Shown: in pieces, positions 26,301-41,300 of the stretch
How the letters are laid out: each line of letters begins with the position of its first letter
Position numbering within the stretch: position 1 is the stretch's first letter
The notes under the pieces: model-generated
Told to the model about the DNA's origin: nothing
The model's input: only the letters and a program-made list of their open reading frames with translations
Database searches by the model: none
Made by a program: the position numbers and the translations under genes
DNA from: Hymenolepis diminuta
Lineage: Eukaryota > Platyhelminthes > Cestoda > Cyclophyllidea > Hymenolepididae
Length of the DNA: 64,000 nucleotides
NCBI GenBank assembly: GCA_900708905.1
Contig: CAADRB010000061.1
Coordinates: 982,785 to 1,046,784 of the forward strand
Direction of reading: 5' to 3'

Positions 26301-29300
26301 AGTTAGTTACTCCTGTCCTTAGTAAGACTTAAATATGGTGATGAAATCGTTACCGTTTGTTATGACTTCAAAGAATTGATCTTTGCTTTCCTCTGCCCAC
26401 TGCACTGCTTCCCTTTCTACGAAAATTTGAGGCTAAAATATGTAAACTTGAAAATCTAGTGCCTTTACTTAGGCAGTAGTTACGTATACTGTATTTTTCG
26501 CTCTGCTTAAGGAAAGGGAATGCTTTATCTTCCAATCATACTTAAAATATCCCCTGTTAATTACAAAAGGTGAACGAAAAAATAATTTATCACACCCTGC
26601 TTCTAACGGTAAGTAAATCAGCATAGATGTATTAGTAATTGTAAGCTTCCGAATGATGTTGACGTTTTAAGAAGCAGCTGGTAAGTTATGCCCAAAAGCA
26701 GTTTTGTATCCTACAAAATGACAATTCAAAAAGACCATTAAGCGGGAAATACCAAGATTTTAATAGTATCAGTGTAAGATTTTCGTACATTTGAAAACAA
26801 TGTAAGGACTTTTATGATGCATATGCAAATAAGCATATATAATAAATATTAGTTACGGTATAATGGTTTCCCTGTGTTGTTATAAAATTTGATGAATGAA
26901 AAAGGGTATGAAGGAATTAAATAAGCAAACATTCCAGAAAAAATACTGAAAATGACATGCATTAACTCTATTTGATAAGAATTGGAAAATAATATCGCTT
27001 GTACCAACATTACTATTACGGACGTCAAAATTCTTTGAAAATAGAGAAATAATCTCTGAAAAACTTTAAGAAAAAGTGTCGAATCAAGAAGCCAAAGTGA
27101 TGAGATCAGCTAATCGAACTGTAAGTTAAAATTTGCACTGAGGATAATGCACATTGGTACCGTGCTTCTGTAGTTAAAAGAAGCTTTATATATACTTGAA
27201 CTTAAATATAGAGGTGGCAAGGAAGAGAAAAAAGAAATAAAATTAGATATCCTATAGGAATTGGAATCAAATGTTTTAGTGGGTTTCACAAAATTCTTTG
27301 AACGTGATTCGTACCTTGTCATCAGATTTTTTAATAATTACTCTTCCATGCTCATGTACGTGAAGGTAGTGAAGGTGCTGCTATATCAGTGGGTAGTCAG
27401 TTAGTCAATCAGTTTTCGACCTACATCTGTACAAAATTATTCGCACTTTCTTGATAAGTGCGGAAGGGAAGCCATCATTCAGATACACGAACTCTGACTT
27501 CTTCCTTCTGGGTCTAAACAAATTTTGCCATAGTATACCTCCCTAATCAATTTGCAACATCGCGGTGGCAGCCTAGAGTAGAACTAAATATACACCAAAT
27601 TTGAATCTCTCCTTAGAGCCATAGCAGAGTTAATTGACTTTATGGCCCCATGCTTGCTATCTCAGTAATAAATCTCCACATCGCTGAATGTATAAGAAAC
27701 TTCTAATGTTCTTCCATTTATATATCAAGGAAAAAATAATGAAATTTGGGATTTGAGAGGAATAAAAGTTATACTTGGACTGACTTTTGCTTATTCTTTT
27801 GCAATTGGTGTCTATATATTTCAATTTAATTAATTCTTGATTATTACAATTTTATGTATTCATTATTATAAATCACCTTGAGTGAGCTCTGTTATGCTTG
27901 AATCACGTAGTTCGTTTCACCTTGGCAGCATATTCAGTATCATAAAAATGTACCTGAAGGGGTTAACAAATATCCAAATTAATGAGCTAACCAGTAAGCT
28001 CGGGACGCAGCGAACACAAATTCAAACAGAAAACAGGGAAAAATCCTAAAATTTAGACATTGGAATATTGGAATAGGAAGCAGTGGGTAATGCATGAGAA
28101 GCAGGAATATTACAATCAGAATCAAAAGATCATGCTTTTTAATAGTCGTTTGATACTCCGACTATAATGCTTATTTGATCCCTTTCCCTAGCCTTTCTTC
28201 GATTGCTTCATTGTTCCTTGTGTTCTGATGCTTTCCCACAATGACAAACTGACATCTTTGACTTGCCGTGGTTAATAAAACAAAGTTTATGACCTATTTA
28301 GACAATAAAAAATACTCACAGAATTCTAAGGTTCGTCAGCCCTTCAAAAAAGTTCAATCCAATACAGGATATGTTGTTTTTCTGGAGATATCTACAAAAG
28401 GAAGCATGGAAATTAGCATATCAGGATTCGAGGAAAACCGAAGTATGACAACTTGACTCTGATAACTTACAGTATAGTTAGGGATGATAACTCCTTAAAC
28501 GTGTTTAAAGCAAAACTGCGAATCCTGTTGTCAGTTAGGTATCTGTATTTTGATAAAAATAATGTAAATAATCGACTTTAAGCTTTTTCGGTAATCTATA
28601 ACTAATTTCCAGGTACTTACAGTGAAGATAGTAGCCTCAATCCAGAGAATGCATTTGGTGAGACATCTGCTATTTTGTTTCCCTCGAGATTTCTAAATGT
28701 AATAATGAAATGTATTAATGTAAGTTAACGGAAATCGGAGGACATTAGCAAAATTGATACAGTCTTATGATTACCGACTGATTCACTGATTTATTGATTT
28801 TATTGGTACGATCAGTAAAATAACTGTACTTAAAATACCTTATTGTGGGCCATTTCTGACTTCCGTTCATTATCTCTGAAGCGGCTTATAATTTACCTAT
28901 AGTCAGTTCATAATGCTATAAGTCAGATTTATTGTTTTATCGATTTTGATATGAGCTATTTACGATTCCCGTCTTTAAATCTGCAAATACATCACATTTT
29001 ATCTACAATGTTATATCATCTGGACTTATTATAAGAAATTCTATTAGACTATTTCGACGATGTGTTCCCAACCGTATTAAGGAAAAGTTCATAACAATTG
29101 AATTGGTAGGCAACAAACATCCCGGAGTCATACAGAATTATCCGTGCAGTTGGTCATTTGCATCACTGGATTGTGCCAATGATGATCGATCTCGTTGCCT
29201 CTCATTAGGTAGATGTTCATGTTGATTACTGAGCCATTTAAGTTTTTGCACTTTTCACTTCTATAAATTAACAGTTTAGCTAGATCAGGCCCATACATAT

Positions 29301-32300
29301 CATTCTTGCAATATCTGGTGCATCTGGCAATATTTCAATTACAAGTAAATCGTGAGCAGTATCTCATTTCTCTTTTTCCAATGCGGCTATCCTTGATAAA
29401 CCATTACCAGACTATACTGAGTTAATAAAAAATTTGGTTTTTCTATGAACGCTTTTGGTCATTAAGGACTTAAGCAAGTACAAATTGCAGGGAAACCTGA
29501 CGCATTTTGAATATCCGAACACCCCAAGCATAAGCAAATCACTTAGAACCGAAGAGCTTTGTGTTAGTTTCTCCTCTTAACGCCGTTGAATCCTTATAGT
29601 TAGACTAAACCAAACCAGACAGAATGACTCATACCACCTAGTTAATTCTTTGTCCCCTTGCAGACACTCGCATGCGTAGAGTTGTCCACCTATCGGACAC
29701 AGATGTATCGATTAAGTTATAAAGAACCGGGTGAGCTCAAATTCTAGCCTCGACAGCTGGATACAGAAACCCAGTATGTGAAGTTGATAGCAGGAAAGTG
29801 AGTCGATCCGCTCAATCATATAGAGTTATCGAGACGGAAACATGTTCCGAAATTTTATCTTGTAGAAATCGAAAAAAATATATCCATTAAGAGTGCTACT
29901 CGGATATAAGCAGATTATAAGCTCCTGAGTTATAAGTGACCTTAGAAATACTATTTAAGGAAAACTATGCTACATAATTCCCCTTTACGTAAATCGTAAA
30001 ATCTCGAAAAATACAAAATAGATTAACTCTAGTGATTAAACGAGGCAAAGGAAAATGATTAGATTATCTATCAGATCTATATCAAATGCGGACAGGATTT
30101 TGAGACTTTTATAACCTTCAGCTGCCCTTTATAATGCTACGCAGTATTTAGAATCAAGACAGAGAAAGGAAGAATACTAATTGCTCAAACAACGGTCCAC
30201 TGCTGAGAAAACTATTGTATTTACATAGAATTGGATATAGGATAAATAATTGACTGACTAGTAGACCAATAGTGGCACCGATGTGTTCTTCGGCGGTGTT
30301 CCTGCGTCTTCAAGTCAGAACGTAGAAGTTCAATAATCGATAGTTCAGTACATGAGAGATGAAATTACGAGTGCACAGAAAATAGTTGATTTGGCTTCTT
30401 AGCAGGACTTCAAACACATAAAAATCAGATAATCTATTGACTCAATAAATCAGATTTGGACTATTATTGAAATTTCTAACTGTTCAATCGCCTAGATAAA
30501 TAAGTAACCACAAACATTGTTTTTTTTGAAATTGATGTAATATTAATGATTTCAACATATATTTATAAAACCGTAGGAGGTACATCTTTTCAATGTCACC
30601 TGCTGAGTTCACTTGAAATTAAATTTCATCTACTCCTTTTGACCCATATTTCTCCTACCTATATACTAAATCTTGAACAAATTTATTAAGCAAAAATTGT
30701 CAAAAAGAACTTACAGTTTTCGCAAACTGGTGTACTTCGAAAACGCATTTTTGGGCAGCTGCATCAACTGATTGTTGGCAATGTTTCTAGAGTGTAAAAA
30801 AGACGATCCTTGAACAAGAAAACTTAAAATGTCATTAAAATTCAAACTTTATTGTCATTACTCCTACTGCTAACGTAATCGACCACTAATCTAGTGCGCT
30901 TTAATGTCAGTTAGTAAAACTTTTCTTGTGATGGTTCGATAAATGGTAGCAATTAGGATTCGGTAAATGAACTTTTTTTTCTTCTTCTTTCCTTCTTTTC
31001 AAATTCTAATGCAACATGCTGGATGATTGAAAATTGTGATTTATCACAGTAATTCTCTAAATGCATCGAATACTTAAGAAAATGAAATCCTTCACTTAAT
31101 TGTCATATATGTAAACAGATTGACAAAGTTCGGGTAATTATCTTTTCCCATTTTAACTCGTTTGGGTTCAAATAGAGTTCTTTGAAAACAATGAACTTTT
31201 AAATGTCAAATCACATTATTTACCAATTAAATCAGAAATAAAGTCGAGGAACCATCTTAGGTTCGAAAAGTTATCATCCATTGTTAAATGAATTCCTGAG
31301 CTGTATTTCCGGTTATCTGCAAAACTATAATCCTGGTAATGATGCGGTATTTATATCAAATCGTTTGAAGAGAATATTTTTGGACAACAATGACCAAGCT
31401 TCACTTACAAACTGATGAGGTTTTCGGGTAGATCCTGGGGCACTGATTTCAAATTCTTGCCAACGCAAGAGACAAATCCAGAAGTATCGCAAGAACACAC
31501 CGTCTGACATGATGTAAGTTGAGCCGTCCGGCTCTGTTGGCAGGTCTGGGGTACTGGAGTGATGATGCCAGCTGGAAAGGAAATGAATTGGAGAATTGAA
31601 GGATTTCTATTTACCTTTTGCTGATCAGTATCACAGACATACGATCAAAATTAATACCAACTCATCAATTAAGCAAAAAAATAGGTCTTGATGTTATAAG
31701 ATATGGAATAGAAATTCTTCAAGTAAGATGGAAAAATGTCGATACTCATACCTAACTCATGAAATTAAAGTAGAGTTTGTTAATCTGATGTGAGTATTGA
31801 AAGAAACTGAGCATTTTTTAGCGATATCTTACTAGAAAACCGGAAATAACTTCCAAATTCACCATTCCGTAAACGAAGATTTTGATTAACTAGTAATTAT
31901 TCATTCAAATCTAAGAAACTGGTTTATTTAATAGTTGTAGGAGTTCTGAATCACAACTTTTTAGAAAACCAGACAATTCTATGGGGTCTGTTTTTGCAGG
32001 TTGTTGCGGTAGTTAAAATTTATTTAGTCTCGCCATACCGTTTTGTTAAATGAGATTAGGGTTTAGCTTGCATAATGAAGTTGTAAATATGTTGCATATC
32101 TTCTTTCTGAACGCGAATATAAAATGAGCTTCAAATTGGCACCTATGTAAGTGTTTTAGAAGCCAACATGTTGGGAAACGCTAATCGGAGTAACCTCTTC
32201 TCTTGATATTATGAACTTTCTATATAACCTAAACACAAAATAAATTCATAAACAAAAATTGTAGACAGCCAGCGATTCATGCATTTTTGATTGCGTATTT

Positions 32301-35300
32301 GAAAATTTCAACCAATAACAGCTCAACTGATGGCTTAATGGTGTGTTTATTCCTCAAGTCATATCAAATTCGGGAACGGAATGGTTAACTAAGATTAATT
32401 TGACCTCAAATTAACACATTTTTAGCTTCCTAGAAGCTAAATTGTCGAGAAATACTAACCAAATTAATCTTTTTATTTGATTTTATAATCTTTCAATACA
32501 CAGTTAGCACCTTTGGAATATATACGATTGCCTGGTCGATTAATGCTTTTCAGATGTGAACATTCCCTATCCCATATCAAACTTATATGACCATCATACT
32601 TACGGGGACAGAAGAGCAATCCCAGGACATTTGCAGCAACAGCTCCAGGGAATTGTGGACTGCTTGCATCACAAACGGCGCCTGAGGATGCAAAAACACT
32701 TTGTCGATTCGTCTCCATAAAAGTCCTCATTGCTGCCGCTAAGTGGCAATCACATTGAATTGGATTTCCGCCAAGAGATCTGCAAAACAAAACAGATGTT
32801 GAGTTGGTTATAAGAATTTTCAATCGGAGAGCAATAAGTAAACCCGATATTGAAAATAATTAAAAGACAATCCCAGACTGTACGAAAAATCAACTAATAA
32901 CCACGTAAAGAACTTGTTGATTTATTTCGATTTTGTGGCAATATCAACGAGATCTTCTAGGACGATCAATAAAATAATTGATTTATAACATAAGAGGCTA
33001 CAAATAGTAAACATACCCCAGCGTTGTTATTTCAAAATTACTCCAGTTATCATTTTTGTGAACAAACGAGTGCATGCGTACACTTCGTAAACCCATAATG
33101 TTAATTTGCTCATCTATTTTGATCTCAGAAGAAAGCACGTATCATATGGCTCTTTTCCCATATATATATATATATATATATATAGTCAAATATTTAAGTC
33201 CCTAGCAAGTGATGAATGATCAGTACCTATTTGGCAATCCATGATGAACTTGTATACCCATTATATAATTGGGCTGGAAGATGATAAAAGCGCCATTTTG
33301 AAGACATGCAGCACTAATGATTTTTACGGCTGGAAGCCAAATATGAGAACTTATAAGATGTGTGACTATGCCTTCTAGTGTATAAAATGGGGGTGTACTG
33401 GTCTTCTTCCATATTGCTTATGGAAGGTAATTCAACTGATCTAAATTTAGATATTTCCTGATCCACGGAGTAGTTGGAACGAGTGCACTTTCATGTTCAT
33501 GAAAGAACAGCATAACCGATAGGTACTAAAAAGCATACTAAAGGATGAATCTCTATGTGTTTCCAAATTTTTTACTTAGGTCACCACTAATATCTAAGAT
33601 CTAATAACTTCGACCTCACAGTGGCGCCTGAAGTATTTGAATCTGCTGCAACCTCAAGTTCCCCATAAAGAACCATCGCGTGTCCTCAAGGGGTTTATTT
33701 TAATTAGCGGAATATGTTAATTAAGTGGTCCTTGAATAAGTGCTGTTAGTGTCCCCGATCAGCAATGTCCATTCCAGTTATGCTTATGCTACCACTTTTC
33801 TATGAAATTATATAATGCTCTCTTTTATAAACACATGATAGAGGGGCAGACAAACGCATGTTATTTACCGGCTCCTACGTTTTCCTCTCACCCCTATCCC
33901 TTATCTCTCCCTCTCTTACTCTTTTGAATCCTCATCGTAGTTCGTTCAATGCACATTGGCCTAAAAATCTCTTTTTGTTCTGCTTTTTGAACTCTCTTTA
34001 GCTGCCTCTGGCTGCTAATCTCTTAGTTGAAACCCAAAAAATTGGTGACTTTGTGAGCATTCACTCTTCTGATCAACAACACTTCTAACTGTAATGCAGT
34101 TCCACTTTATACAATCTCCAATCATGAGCCCATTCATGTATACTTATTCTATCTAACTTCGTCATAGAATAGTTTGTCTCATTTTAACACTTAACATCAG
34201 ATAGGTATATCTGCATAGAGCAGATGTCTGACTGAGGACTTTAATTTTGCCATCGTGTAATAGGTTAGTGTATAATGATAACTAGGTATTATTTATATGA
34301 GGAAAGAACTTTCAATTCGAATCCGAGCAGTAAGATATTAATGATGATTAGATTTAGGTTGAAAAGAGCTATGTAACATTTAGGACTTGAATTTTTCAAC
34401 ATGAGGGGCTTCCAACTACTAAAAACCTCCCTTTTCTACTTAATTTAACAAAAAATGAAGTCCGGAAAGTTTAATAAACGTAAAAAGATATCTCATGTTC
34501 ATGTTCACTTTGCTCATACCACAGCGGAAAACTTGTACAAATTATAATCTTAAGGAAGAATTTGAAAGGTACGAAACAAAGGTACGAAACGGAGGTGAGA
34601 ATAATAGCCAATGATGTCAGATCATCACAATTCGTATTTGGTATGAATTTAATAAACACGGAGTTATACATATAATGAATATAATTTCTGTTTAATGTCC
34701 TAATATTCAATTCTATTAACTTGTCACTCAGGTACATGAATTCAGTATATTCAAGGCTTATAGACTGATTGATTTAATTTTGTGCATAGATATGTCACCT
34801 CGATTTATTTGCATCTTCTTGCAGCCAAGAGGTAGCAACGATTTTTAAACATCGGATCACGATACGGTCTACTCAAGGTGAACTGTACTGAAATTATTCA
34901 TGAGTATTTTATTAAATGTCAAAAGTATGAGAAATAAAACTCTCACATTTAATGAACTGAAAATTTGCCTCATTGATTGTGTCAAAATATTAGTTCAAGA
35001 TTATGTGAAGACACTACGACTAAAGTAACTAAAATGGCATTAATGAGAGGAATCCAAAGACCCACACGTCTCTGATGTAGGTAATGCAAGAAATTAAAAC
35101 TTCGGAAGTAAAGTTCATGAGCGTTTAAGGACACATTAAAGTCCGGGGATGGCGACTCCTGCAGACATTCAAGCAGTTTTAAATCCCCTGTAAATGGAAG
35201 GCACAAAACGTTAAGTGTAAACTTGAAGACTTTCCTTTATTGACAATGGTTCGCGTTCCTCTTTCAAGTAAGTTTGATTAAAATGACAATTAGAAAATTC

Positions 35301-38300
35301 CTTGGTGTACTAATGGTTAAACTAACAGCCGCTTTTGTTCCTGATTGCTGTGCTAATTTGTTGATCCCTAGAAAGTCCATTTCATAGGAATTTTGCATAA
35401 AAAGGACAAATAGTGGTACTGCATTTCAAAACTTACAACCATTGCAGTGAGAAAGAGCTGCTGAATGCGCCAGAAGATATCCAGGATATCTGATTTTGAT
35501 CGAGTTTTCTGAAAGAACCAAATATGCTAATATAATTCTCAGAAATTAGTGGTACTTCCGTTTATTTATTAAAATAGCAAACATTATACTATTCATACAA
35601 ACAGAAGAATGTATGGCGTCACTCCTTCAACAGATCCTTTTAAGAGACTGATTGAATCTAACATCAGCGCTGGCAATGGCGCTCAGATATGTAACTTTTC
35701 AACCAATCTTCCTTTTTATAAGACTTAAACTAACCTAAAATAGGGTGATGGAAAGCCTTATTGATCGTTGCATCTGAGGAACAGCGATTCCATGAAGGGA
35801 ACGAATACAGAAATATGTACTATAATGACCCACTTTGAGTAAGATTGTGGTAGTTAAGAAGTAATACTAACATAACAAATTTAATTGTTCTAAGACCCTT
35901 TTTTGTAAAAAATAAGCATGAAAAAAGCACAAAGGACTTACCTGTGATTTTTTAAACCGTTCGGGACTCTAATATAGAACTTGTATGACAATTTTTGATA
36001 GTTCTTTGCATCGACCTATAGTGATCCATCACCATCTTTGAACATCAAAATGAACTTCTTAGTTCACCGATAAGTTAAGACCTCCTTCACCTCCTCCTCA
36101 ATCACTCTATACGGTGTTAATATCTTCAGATTGAACTCGAAAGAGCAACAACCGAGTTCCCTGAGAATGTCACCACCAATAAATACGTCGGAAGATTAAA
36201 TCTTGAACACTAAGATGAGCAATAAATTTCAATTCATCGTGATTAAATTATTCAAAACTACCTGACATCAGTTTACTTGGCTTGCGCTAGTTCTCCAAGT
36301 TACCCAATTTACTGCTAAAGGATGAAATGCTGCAATTTACCATTATTCTTAATGAATATATCTCCAGATGTGCTTTTTATTCATTTTCAAGCTCAGACAT
36401 CAGTCCGTTTAGTCAAATTTAAGTAATAATAGATTTGGAAATTAAATACAAGATATTTTTAAATACGGTTAGACCAGATTGTCACTTAATTTTGAAAGGA
36501 CTTTATACCATGAAATATCTTACAGTTTACATGTTCATTGAGAAATAAAGCTGTCGTTTTAAATATTTATTTTAACCAATGTCTTTCCAATAATCGAACT
36601 AATTAGGGCAGCTTTAATTAGACTAACAGGATGAAGCTCAATGTTCGAATTTTAACAGAACCCAGCTAAGGGACACAAATTAGCGTCATATAAAACTGAA
36701 CCAACTTTTGGAAATACATTCCACATGCTGACGACTCTGTTGACGAAATTCTGTCGGCTCCTTATCATCCCCTTAATTTAATTTTAATTTAAATACTTTA
36801 ATCAACATCTGATTTTTTAAACGTTGCGTAGGGAAAACCAAACTTTCCGGTTATTTACCGATATTTGTCCATGTTTTTCGTCATTCCAAATCTTACGTAT
36901 GAATTGAATCGATTCTAACTCCAATAAGGCGGATAAATGAGTTCATAAGTTCGGAGGTCGTCGAAAAGGAAAGTTTTCTGTGAAACTCAACCTGGAGCGT
37001 ATTTGCTGAGAATTTGCATTTTGTCATTGTGTTAATTGATAGGCTTGATCATACTATAAGTGTCAATAAGTATCCAACTCGCTACCTTCGAATTGATAGA
37101 TGTCCATAATGATTTCTCTACGCCAAAATTTCAAGTAAATTCGTTTTTATTCACTAAAATAGGTCTCTAGATCGGAGCTAGATTTGCAGTCCATGCGAAT
37201 GGATATGTAAGTAAAAACCTCTGCGCCTTGTAGGCCTAAAATAGTGATTTGACAATAATGTTAAAAAGAACACTTAAAGCGCTAACAAAAGACGAACAAG
37301 CCGCTCTTTCGGCTTGCACACATGTGGACAGACAATTTCTCTCACTCCATTCAAACTGCTGCATGGGTGGTCTCGGACCTCACAGTAAATTATTGCATAC
37401 TAATAAAACCTTATTTTACATGTAAATGTTAAGTGGAAAGTGGAAACAGGACAATAACTTACAGAACTCGAAGATTCCTTGTGCCCTGGAAAGTCCCATT
37501 GTAGATACAATGAAGATTGTTTTGTCGAAGATCTCTGAAATACGAAAGTGTCATAGAAGGAAGAAAGCTGCCATGAATTCCGAGTTTCCTGCCGACAAGT
37601 GTTCTTTAACTCAGTCAATCTCTAGCCAATCTTGTTAAGAAACTCGCATGTGGTCTTCCATCTGGTGACCATTGATAATCAGTGCAAAATAATTTATGAG
37701 GCCAAGAAAGTAATTTTCTATTACGTGAATAAAACAAGGACCCGTTATTCTGAAAACTAGACACTAGAGAGGAGAAACAACACAGATATACACAAATATG
37801 AAACGGGGAGGGGAAACGGAACACACGCACAGAATGGATATGGAACCCCTATCACCTTCTGCCCTCCCCTTATCCAACAGTTGTTTGTCCTAAATCATCC
37901 TAGCGTATTGCAAAACCGCATCTTGAAAGTCCAGACTGCGACCACACGCGAACACAGATAAGGAGAGAGAGGGTGCCTGTGTGGCCCTGTATGAGAAACC
38001 TTAATGCCATTCTGGACCACAGATTGCAAAATTTGCTCTAGGGATGTTATAATGTTACGTGTTCTTTCCAGACGGAGACGTTCTGAGTAAAAACCAGAGG
38101 AAGGAGAATAAGAGAAACCTTGTCCTCATTTTTTTTGATAGCCAGAAAATATCTATTTTAATGAAGATAAATTCGAGAATTCGTTGAAGCCGAGGATGGG
38201 AAACAGATTTCTGGCTGTTTGCTTCTTCATTAAACGTTTCAAACAAATTTAATTCCTCTAGCTGAAGAAATGCAGAGGTGTGAGTATCAGTGTTATAGAG

Positions 38301-41300
38301 ACACTTATTAAACTTATCGTTCCTGTTCGAACTAAAGTGGACTTAACGGTCTCAGTCATTGCTAATAGAGAGATGGCTACGATATGTGGATTGTTCGACT
38401 CCGAAAGCTTATTAATAAACTTTTCTAGGATAGCTGTGGACATTTTATTATTTTCTAAATATCATTCTGCTTCAAGAACTAAATACTTTATCATATTGCC
38501 AAATAAGCCATTTGGTTTTCCAAAATAAAAGTAATTTTTGCGAATGGCAATTACAAGACCTCTTTTGGTTTAACCTTATTCATAGCATTCAATAGCAACG
38601 AAACTGCCACTGAGTCTGAAAGAAAAAAGTGATCACTTAAGGATGTAAGGCAAGAGTGCCTTCCAATTATCCCCTAGATTTAACGTTATTATAAACTCAG
38701 AAGGATATTTGAAACTTATTTTGGTACTTCAACTACACTTCAAGTGAATCGATCTTCGATAATTACCTATAAGCACTTTTCTTTATCATTTTAAACTCTA
38801 TTTGAACTATTATGATCAATTTAATTTCAAACTATATGCAATATGTATAATTTGACTAGGCTTAAGTGTGTCAAACTCATTTATTATCAATTAACAAATA
38901 AGCTGAAAAGTAGAATATTTCAAATTAAATTATTTATTTATACAGGAAGTTGGTAGAGATGAATTTTAATCCGAAGTAAACTATCACAAGTTGCATTTTA
39001 AGTTGGCACATCTCAATTTGAATAAAAGGCAGCCAATGGAATTGTATCGTGTCTTGGGCAAATGGTGACAGAATTCGGAAACAAAATTGTCGCATATTTG
39101 GTACCAAAAAATCTACATAAGATTTTGTTGATTTTACATCCAACGCACTTGTATTGCAAACAGTGTGTCGGGGAAAACCAAACTAATGCATTGAAAGCAA
39201 ATATCCAAAAAGACAACCGACAGAGATAAAGCCCTTTTTGATGCAGTCACGCAGATGCGGGGTGACTAAACTGTAGCCAATTGGAGAATATGCCGTGCTG
39301 TAGTGTCTTCAATGTAGTTCACATTTCATCTCATTAGTAAATTATAATAGAGGTATTTCGAAACAAACACGGGCTTTTCGAGTGAAAGGTTGGTCTGCCA
39401 GTGGTAATTTCTTAATAAAGCAAAGTGAGCTTGTTTCAAATGGTCAAACAAGCCCAGAAAAAATGAAAATCCAATGATCAGATCAAAAATTTGAACTCTG
39501 GAACATCTGAACATAATAAATAAACATGACTGCATTGAATACTTTGCAGATTTGGATGTTGACAGCTACGTCACCAACACAAGTGATTCTAGTAAAAAAT
39601 CTAGTAGCATTGTTTTTTCAGTTTTACAAGTGAAATATTATCCATCTTTCAGGTTGCACATATGGGTTTAAAACGGTTTCAAAATAGATCCGTCGAAATT
39701 AATTAAAAAGGATGACTTTCATAATCTACATTTGAAAATGAGTTCGAGAATAGGCATCGATAACGACGACTACGAAATGTATGGAAAAGAGAGTACAATT
39801 ATTCTTTCAAACTGAGGTTACCGAAAAAATTGTGCTCCGATAATAGATAAAACAGGTATCCACAACTCTTTTCATAAAAACTAACTTTTTTCAACCTTGT
39901 CCGGTGCTTTATAGCCTGGTTGGCAAAATAAATCTGAATTAAAAATCATAATGCTTCAATCATGCCTAGTCTATTTCCATTTCCATGGCCTATTAAAACG
40001 CGAATTATACTTGTTTGCACATATCATTAACTTTGAAATAAAATGTTATATCTTAGACGGCCATTACATAGCCTATGTCGTTAAACCAGTAGCCAAATCG
40101 GTTTTTACGACCCCTGCAGACTTAAAAATAATTTTCTTTTCTCTTTATTAAGAATTTATGACTATTTATAAACACTTATGGATTAGGAATTGGGTCACCT
40201 ATTTGTGAGATTACATATCTAGGCATGAGTATCGAGATCTAATAATCGCTAACATAATGAAATAAACCCTGTAAAAATTTTCAACTACCTTTAAATAATC
40301 GGTTCAGCTTCTTATCACAGTAATCATCCAGTTTTTTCCCTTTTCCAGACTGTAATAAATATTTCAAAAAGACTTGAGCGTATTTCTGACATAAATAAGA
40401 CTGGTTGTCATTGAAACTTAGATAAGTGTAAATTCGGCCTACTATGACTTAATTGAAGCACTTTCCATTCTCGGAAAGTAAATTTGACTTTTAGGAATTG
40501 TTGGCCAAAACAAAATCTCATTATCGCATTTTTGCTTTGAAATGCCATAAAAAGCGAAGCTTATGTCGACTATGACCCATATTTTAATGGCTACCTAATT
40601 TGCTTCATTTTGTTCTCCATCAAGTCTTGGTCTTGGTCTGTTAATTTGCATCAGTTATGGTCTTAATGACCTTTATAAATCCATATCCGTTGGAGAAGTG
40701 AGATTTACGTTTGTAAACAAAAAATTGCAGTAGCTTAAATGACAACCAAAAATTATTCGTTTGTCAGCAGTTAGAATTTTATTTTTCTACGAAATGTATC
40801 TTTCGACCTTCAGGAGTTTTTTATGGCCTAAACCCTAAAAATTTTGTTTAAGCGTTCTCGCTAAGAATTTAGAGTTTATTCAAAAATGAAATGGTGTTAT
40901 TTTAATCTTTTCAATGTGCACTTTTAAAAGGCAATCAGAACTTTCAATAGTCATAAGAAATTTAATAAATTTTGTGAATTTACTTTCAAATAAATATATT
41001 ATTTAAATATTGAAATAAGTTTTGTATAATGAAATTTCAAAACTCCCCAATTTTTTAAATGCACTTTGTAAACATCGTGAAATAATCTTTTTTCGAAAAA
41101 AAAGGTTAATTTTTATTATGAAAGCGTTTTGCAACCATAATGAGTTCGACTCGTTCAGTCTTTTTTAGTTTACGTGGAAAAAAAGAAAAATTTCCAAACA
41201 TATTGACCAGCTACTTACAAGTATTGTAGGTTTTCGACATTTGCAAATGTGCCATCTTCAATTTCACTGATGTTATTTTGGGAGAGGACTCTGAAAGAGA

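Larger units (their letters stand above)
32780..35436. other. slit intron with dispersed repeat and AT microsatellite
   Basis: A 2.7 kb intron. It holds an (AT)n tract near 33163-33184 and a dispersed repeat at about 33893-33980. No additional LRR exon was found. Confidence 0.55.

Noticed and set aside
34982..35206. Minus-strand open frame with a CAG acceptor-like start between D1 modules and LRRCT
   Set aside because: No LRR or other domain pattern, and including it would break the phase join between exons 35437-35508 and 32604-32779.
38043..38107. Open minus-strand piece with an acceptor-like CAG and LRR-like [15 protein letters not shown]
   Set aside because: Length is 65 bases and the phase does not fit the 72-base module rule; the phase-2 frame hits a stop.
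38342..38410. Possible extra D1 LRR exon on the minus strand ([16 protein letters not shown] translation)
   Set aside because: It resembles an LRR and lies in the right intron, but no GT donor gives a phase-2 exit and the acceptor is poor.
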